Source: an uncultured Lachnospiraceae bacterium (GTDB lineage Bacteria; Bacillota; Clostridia; Lachnospirales; Lachnospiraceae). Taken from it: a DNA stretch of 64,000 nt. Every line of letters begins with the position of its first letter. Position 1 is the first letter of the stretch. The notes under the pieces are model-generated. The model worked only from the letters and a program-made list of their open reading frames with translations. It was not told the DNA's origin and did no database searches. Below are positions 60,011 to 64,000 of the stretch, one piece after another. The DNA is taken from the NCBI GenBank assembly GCA_951801955.1, contig CATOOV010000008.1, forward strand, positions 1 through 64,000, read 5' to 3'. Both the position numbers and the translations under genes were made by a program.

Positions 60011-61802
60011 AATCCTCACCTCTTTCCGCTGGCTGGTCAGCCAAAGATATCCGCAACGCCTGATCATATGGGGCATGTTTTCCACCATGCTCCTTGCCCA
60101 TAACTTCACTGCTGCTCTGCAGCAGCGAAGTTAAATACTCATACTCACTGCGAAAACGAAACCTGATATGGATTCTTTTATCCTCATATACTTCCACCTT
60201 TTCCAACAGGCTTACCGCCATATCCCTTGTAAGCTCTTTTGCATCCCGAAAATTCAGAAAGGCTTTCAGCCAGCGGTTTTCTCCACTCATACATTGCTTA
60301 AGATTATCCAGTTCGGTTTGTTTATTGTCCAATTCTGTTTCCAATTCAGAAATCTTTCCTGTATATCTTTCTTTCGCAGTTAAATATTCGTCTTTTGTCA
60401 AAATACCCTGTTTCAAATCTTCATAAATACTGGTTTTCAAATATACATATCTTTGAAGTTCACCCCTTGCCTGCTCCGTTTCCTTCTTTTTCATCCTGTA
60501 AACCGCAGACTGTCTATCCGATTTTTTCATTCGTTCCAGCGCGCTGCCGGCTTCTACGGACAATTCTATCTGCATCTTTATCTGTTTCAGCACCAGATCA
60601 AAAATTTTATAATCTACAATGGAGGATGTATTGCACTTTGCCTGGGAATGACCATAGACCAAGCCGCAGTAAAAATAGTACCATACCTTTCCATTCCTCA
60701 CATCTTTATTCCTCCACATCGCATGATGGCAGATTCCGCACACCAGAATCCCTTCCAGTACATTTCCATATCCCGGTCCGCCCTGCCTGTCCTTCCATAC
60801 TTTCCGGTTCTTTTCCCGGATTTCCTGTACTTTTTGGAATGCCTCCCTGTCAATGATTGCCGGATGTGCATTTTCTATGACTTCCCATGCAGCTTCTTCT
60901 TTTTTACCCCGCTTTTCCCTGGAATAAATGGAACGGTTATATTTCCCCTGCACCAAATCCCCGGCATACGCCCTGTTATATAGAATCCGGCTGACTGCTT
61001 CCGGCTGCCATAAAATATGGCTGCAGTCCTTATACTTTTTCAAGCCCTGTTCCCCCGCATATCTGCTGGGGGACGGGATGCCCTCCTGGTTCAGTATGCG
61101 GGCAATTTTATAAGCGCTTATCCCGTCTGTCTTCATTTCAAAAATCCACCTGACAACCTCTGCCGCCGATTCATCTATCACATAATGATTATGTTTCAAG
61201 ACATACCCATATGGAGCCTTCCCGCCTATGAACTGCCCCTGTTCCTTTTTCACACGGAACGCTGACATGACTTTATTCGATATATCTTTTGAATAGTAAT
61301 CGTTTGCCAGGTTTTTAAATTCTGTAATCAATTCTTTCGGGGGAAAAATCTCTCCTGCGCTGTCAAAACGGTCATTGACTGCAATGAAACGGATGCCCAG
61401 GAATGGAAATATTTTCTCCAGATAATCCCCTGCTTCCAGATAGTTCCTTGCAAACCGGGAAAGATCTTTCACAATAATGCAGTTAATCTTACCGCATTTT
61501 GCGTCCTCCATCATCCGTTCCCATCCCGGCCTTTCGAAATCAGTCCCTGTCTGCCCATTATCCATATAAGTTTCAACCACTTTCATCTTTTCAAATTGTT
61601 TTACAAATTCCAATAAAAACTCAAGCTGGTTATCTATCCCGTCTGCACTTCTGCCTCCATTATCTTCATCTGACAAACGGACATACAGCCCTGCTTCCAC
61701 GGCAGGCGGTTTAAGCTGGTCTGCCGCTTTTCCTTCTTCCTGCCGGATGGCATCAAGATATCCCCGAAGGGGATTCCCCTGCTTTCTACTCGTCCTTGCC
61801 AT
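59988..61802 (-). CDS. Large serine recombinase 2
   Basis: AGLYVRLSDEDNGGRSADGIDNQ...DNGQTGTDFERPGWERMMEDAKCGKINCIIVKDLSRFARNYLEAGDYLE; CGICHHAMWRNKDVRNGKVWYYFYC. Confidence 0.95.
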   Translation of the reverse strand: MARTSRKQGNPLRGYLDAIRQEEGKAADQLKPPAVEAGLYVRLSDEDNGGRSADGIDNQLEFLLEFVKQFEKMKVVETYMDNGQTGTDFERPGWERMMEDAKCGKINCIIVKDLSRFARNYLEAGDYLEKIFPFLGIRFIAVNDRFDSAGEIFPPKELITEFKNLANDYYSKDISNKVMSAFRVKKEQGQFIGGKAPYGYVLKHNHYVIDESAAEVVRWIFEMKTDGISAYKIARILNQEGIPSPSRYAGEQGLKKYKDCSHILWQPEAVSRILYNRAYAGDLVQGKYNRSIYSREKRGKKEEAAWEVIENAHPAIIDREAFQKVQEIREKNRKVWKDRQGGPGYGNVLEGILVCGICHHAMWRNKDVRNGKVWYYFYCGLVYGHSQAKCNTSSIVDYKIFDLVLKQIKMQIELSVEAGSALERMKKSDRQSAVYRMKKKETEQARGELQRYVYLKTSIYEDLKQGILTKDEYLTAKERYTGKISELETELDNKQTELDNLKQCMSGENRWLKAFLNFRDAKELTRDMAVSLLEKVEVYEDKRIHIRFRFRSEYEYLTSLLQSSSEVMGKEHGGKHAPYDQALRISLADQPAERGEDYGREISG

Positions 61803-63549
61803 ATGTACCCTCCTTTTTCCCATCACTGGCAGACACACCGCCTGTATATCCTGTGAAAGTTTCCCCATGCAATTCTTCCAACATGTTTACAGATGTCTGA
61901 AATTCATCCTCATATTTGAAATGTATTTCTATCCTCGGATAGCGCTCCCCTTCCTTCTTTTCATAAACCAATATCTGCTCAATCAGAGAAACGACAACTT
62001 CTCTGGACAGGCATTCCAAATATCCATATTTCTTAAACTCATTGATCCAACCGCATGTATCTTTCTCTCCATCGGCAAAAAACGCCATCTCCACTTCCAT
62101 TGCTTCCAGCGACTGTTCTGCTGCCCTGGTACGTTTTTCATAGATTTCTTTTAACTCCAGATATTCTTCCTTCGTAATCAGCCCATCTTTGTAATCCTCA
62201 TATAAACCCAGGCGCAAATGGTTATATTTCTGCACTTCTTCCTTTTTCTTTGTAATCTGGCGGTTCCTTTTTTCCTCTTTTCTGCCGAATGGCATAGAGG
62301 TATCCTTTAGGGTTTCTATCTCTCCTTTCTTGATCTGCGCTTCTTCCAGCTTATCCAGAATCCGTCCTAAATCCGCCACATTCTTAATCTGATAATTTAA
62401 CAGCTTCAGTACGCTTTCCTCCAAAGCCTCCGCATTGATGCTGTGGGAACTGCAAATATCCTTATTTCCTTTATGGCTCCCACATACATAATAAATAAAT
62501 TTCCTTTTTCCGGATGGAACCGTCTTTCTGACCATGTTTGCGCCGCAATCGCCGCACTTTACAACACCGGACAGATAATATACTTTCTCTTTTGCGGTTC
62601 CTGTCCTCGTATCCATCTGTAATTGCTCCTGTGCATTCTGGAAATCAACGGACGGTATGATCGCTTCATGGGTATTTTCCACCTGGCTCCATTTGCTCTG
62701 GTCACGCTTCACTTTCTTTTTCACTTTATAATTTGGCGTGGTTTCCTTCCCCTGAACCAGCGTCCCGGTATAAACGGGATTCCCTAAAATGCGAAGTACA
62801 TGCATATGTGTCCACTGGCTTTTCAGGTTCTTCTTAAAGCCGGTATAAAACGCACTGCCATTCTCTTTCTTATAGTCCATTGGCGTAAGGATGTTCTTCT
62901 TATTCAGCTTCTCCGCTATTTTATACGCATTGCTGCCCTGCAGATACATCCGGAAGATAGACCGCACCACTTCTGCAGCTTCTTCATCAATCTCCAGCTT
63001 ATTTTTATCTTCTTCTGTCTTCCGGTAGCCGTAAGGGGCAAAGGGACCTACAAAATCCCCCCGTTTCCTTTTCACTTCCAGGCTGCTCCGGATTTTAATG
63101 CTGATGTCTCTGCAGTATGCGTCATTGATCAGATTTTTGAATGGAATGATAATGTTATTTGTCTGTGCATCATTGGTTATACTGTCATAGTTATCATTGA
63201 CTGCAATAAAACGGACACCCAGGTATGGGAATATTTTTTCAATATATTTCCCTACCTCGATGTGGTTCCTCCCAAAGCGCGATAAATCCTTCGTTACCAC
63301 GCAGTTCACTTTCCCTGCTTTAATATCCTCTAACATCTGCTGGAATGCCGGACGCTCGAAATCCACCCCGGAATAGCCATCGTCCACCCTGACGGCATGG
63401 ATTCTGATGTCCTCCCTGGATTTTAGAAATTCTAAGATAAGCTCTCTTTGATTCGTAATGCTGTCGCTTTCCTCCTTATCCCCATCTTCTTTTGACAGGC
63501 GCAGATAAACGTCAGCATCATATACATCAGTATTCAGATTTGTATTCAT
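61786..63549 (-). CDS. Large serine recombinase 3
   Basis: DVYLRLSKEDGDKEESDSITNQRELI...DDGYSGVDFERPAFQQMLEDIKAGKVNCVVTKDLSRFGRNHIEVGKYIEKIFP; CGDCGANMVRKTVPSGKRKFIYYVC. Confidence 0.95.
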   Translation of the reverse strand: MNTNLNTDVYDADVYLRLSKEDGDKEESDSITNQRELILEFLKSREDIRIHAVRVDDGYSGVDFERPAFQQMLEDIKAGKVNCVVTKDLSRFGRNHIEVGKYIEKIFPYLGVRFIAVNDNYDSITNDAQTNNIIIPFKNLINDAYCRDISIKIRSSLEVKRKRGDFVGPFAPYGYRKTEEDKNKLEIDEEAAEVVRSIFRMYLQGSNAYKIAEKLNKKNILTPMDYKKENGSAFYTGFKKNLKSQWTHMHVLRILGNPVYTGTLVQGKETTPNYKVKKKVKRDQSKWSQVENTHEAIIPSVDFQNAQEQLQMDTRTGTAKEKVYYLSGVVKCGDCGANMVRKTVPSGKRKFIYYVCGSHKGNKDICSSHSINAEALEESVLKLLNYQIKNVADLGRILDKLEEAQIKKGEIETLKDTSMPFGRKEEKRNRQITKKKEEVQKYNHLRLGLYEDYKDGLITKEEYLELKEIYEKRTRAAEQSLEAMEVEMAFFADGEKDTCGWINEFKKYGYLECLSREVVVSLIEQILVYEKKEGERYPRIEIHFKYEDEFQTSVNMLEELHGETFTGYTGGVSASDGKKEGTYGKDE

Positions 63550-63656
63550 TTCATCACCTCAAATAGTCTTGTCTGTTGTCAAACCTTTCCTATTTGGGGT
63601 TCTGCTTCGTCCATAATCATTGTACCATCCCAAATCGCAAATGTCCATAGAAAGCC

Positions 63657-63923
63657 CTAACAAAAACTCTGCCCTTCCATACTCATGCATAGCTGAACCA
63701 TTTTGTTTTCAAGGCTCTCTTTTGCCTCGGAGTAGGAAATCTTTACAACCATGCCGTTACAGATAAAACAAAACGGATTCTTAATCTTCTCTGCAAAATC
63801 CATCCATCTCTCCCTGGCTGAAAGGGAACTGTCAATCTCTATTTTCTCTATATCTTCTAAAGCGGAAACATCCACTGTACGGACATCCACCTTTTTCCAT
63901 TCTTCTAATTCTGCCCAATCCAT
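63657..63923 (-). CDS. Small accessory protein of the element (DUF6870-like by memory)
   Basis: MDWAELEEWKKVDVRTVDVSALEDIEKIEIDSSLSARERWMDFAEKIKNPFCFICNGMVVKISYSEAKESLENKM. Confidence 0.6.
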   Translation of the reverse strand: MDWAELEEWKKVDVRTVDVSALEDIEKIEIDSSLSARERWMDFAEKIKNPFCFICNGMVVKISYSEAKESLENKMVQLCMSMEGQSFC

Positions 63924-64000
63924 CTTAAATTCCTCAACTTTCCTTTATTCACTATATTATCCTTTGATTGTCCATTATGTTCCTTTTCTAAATCCTGCAG

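Larger units (their letters stand above)
58381..64000 (-). mobile_element. Left part of an integrative element carrying three serine recombinases; right end outside the window
   Basis: Three adjacent large serine recombinases, accessory ORF 63657-63923, and an adjoining truncated host gene. Confidence 0.75.

Noticed and set aside
61786-63549. Serine recombinase as a phase-variation invertase of a nearby promoter
   Set aside because: Large C-terminal domains indicate integrase-type recombinases, and no flanking inverted promoter cassette was seen.
1-64000. CRISPR array
   Set aside because: No run of regularly spaced identical direct repeats with unique spacers; repeated sequences are dispersed palindromes.

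Overview
This 64 kb window looks like a chromosomal segment of a Gram-positive, Lachnospiraceae-like Clostridia (inference from protein content and layout). About 0-41 kb is mostly intact housekeeping DNA. It contains a PucR-type regulator, an MsmX/UgpC-type ATPase, dut, an S1-domain protein, sigH-rlmB-mrnC-cysS-cysE behind a Cys T-box, ispF, apt, glf, purL, a PBP-GGDEF protein, a Rad3-type helicase, larB/larC, a Y-family polymerase, a preQ1-I riboswitch with a radical SAM gene and a YhhQ transporter, nadA, and three tRNAs (Thr, Met, Val). About 42-58 kb is a decaying accessory zone: truncated carboxymuconolactone decarboxylase and LysR genes, a frameshifted rbs operon with rbsA almost entirely lost, a sigma-factor remnant, and two copies of an unusual SF1 helicase/nuclease/DEDDh exonuclease gene (one intact, one wrecked). 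At about 58.39 kb a mobile element begins. It carries three tandem, overlapping large serine recombinases and appears to be inserted in an S8-peptidase-like gene whose last 44 codons remain. At least three families of palindromic intergenic repeats occur through the window, plus a compact ~173-bp multi-stem element (15391-15563) that could be a structured RNA or a MITE. All calls are from reading the sequence and ORF track; no database search was run.
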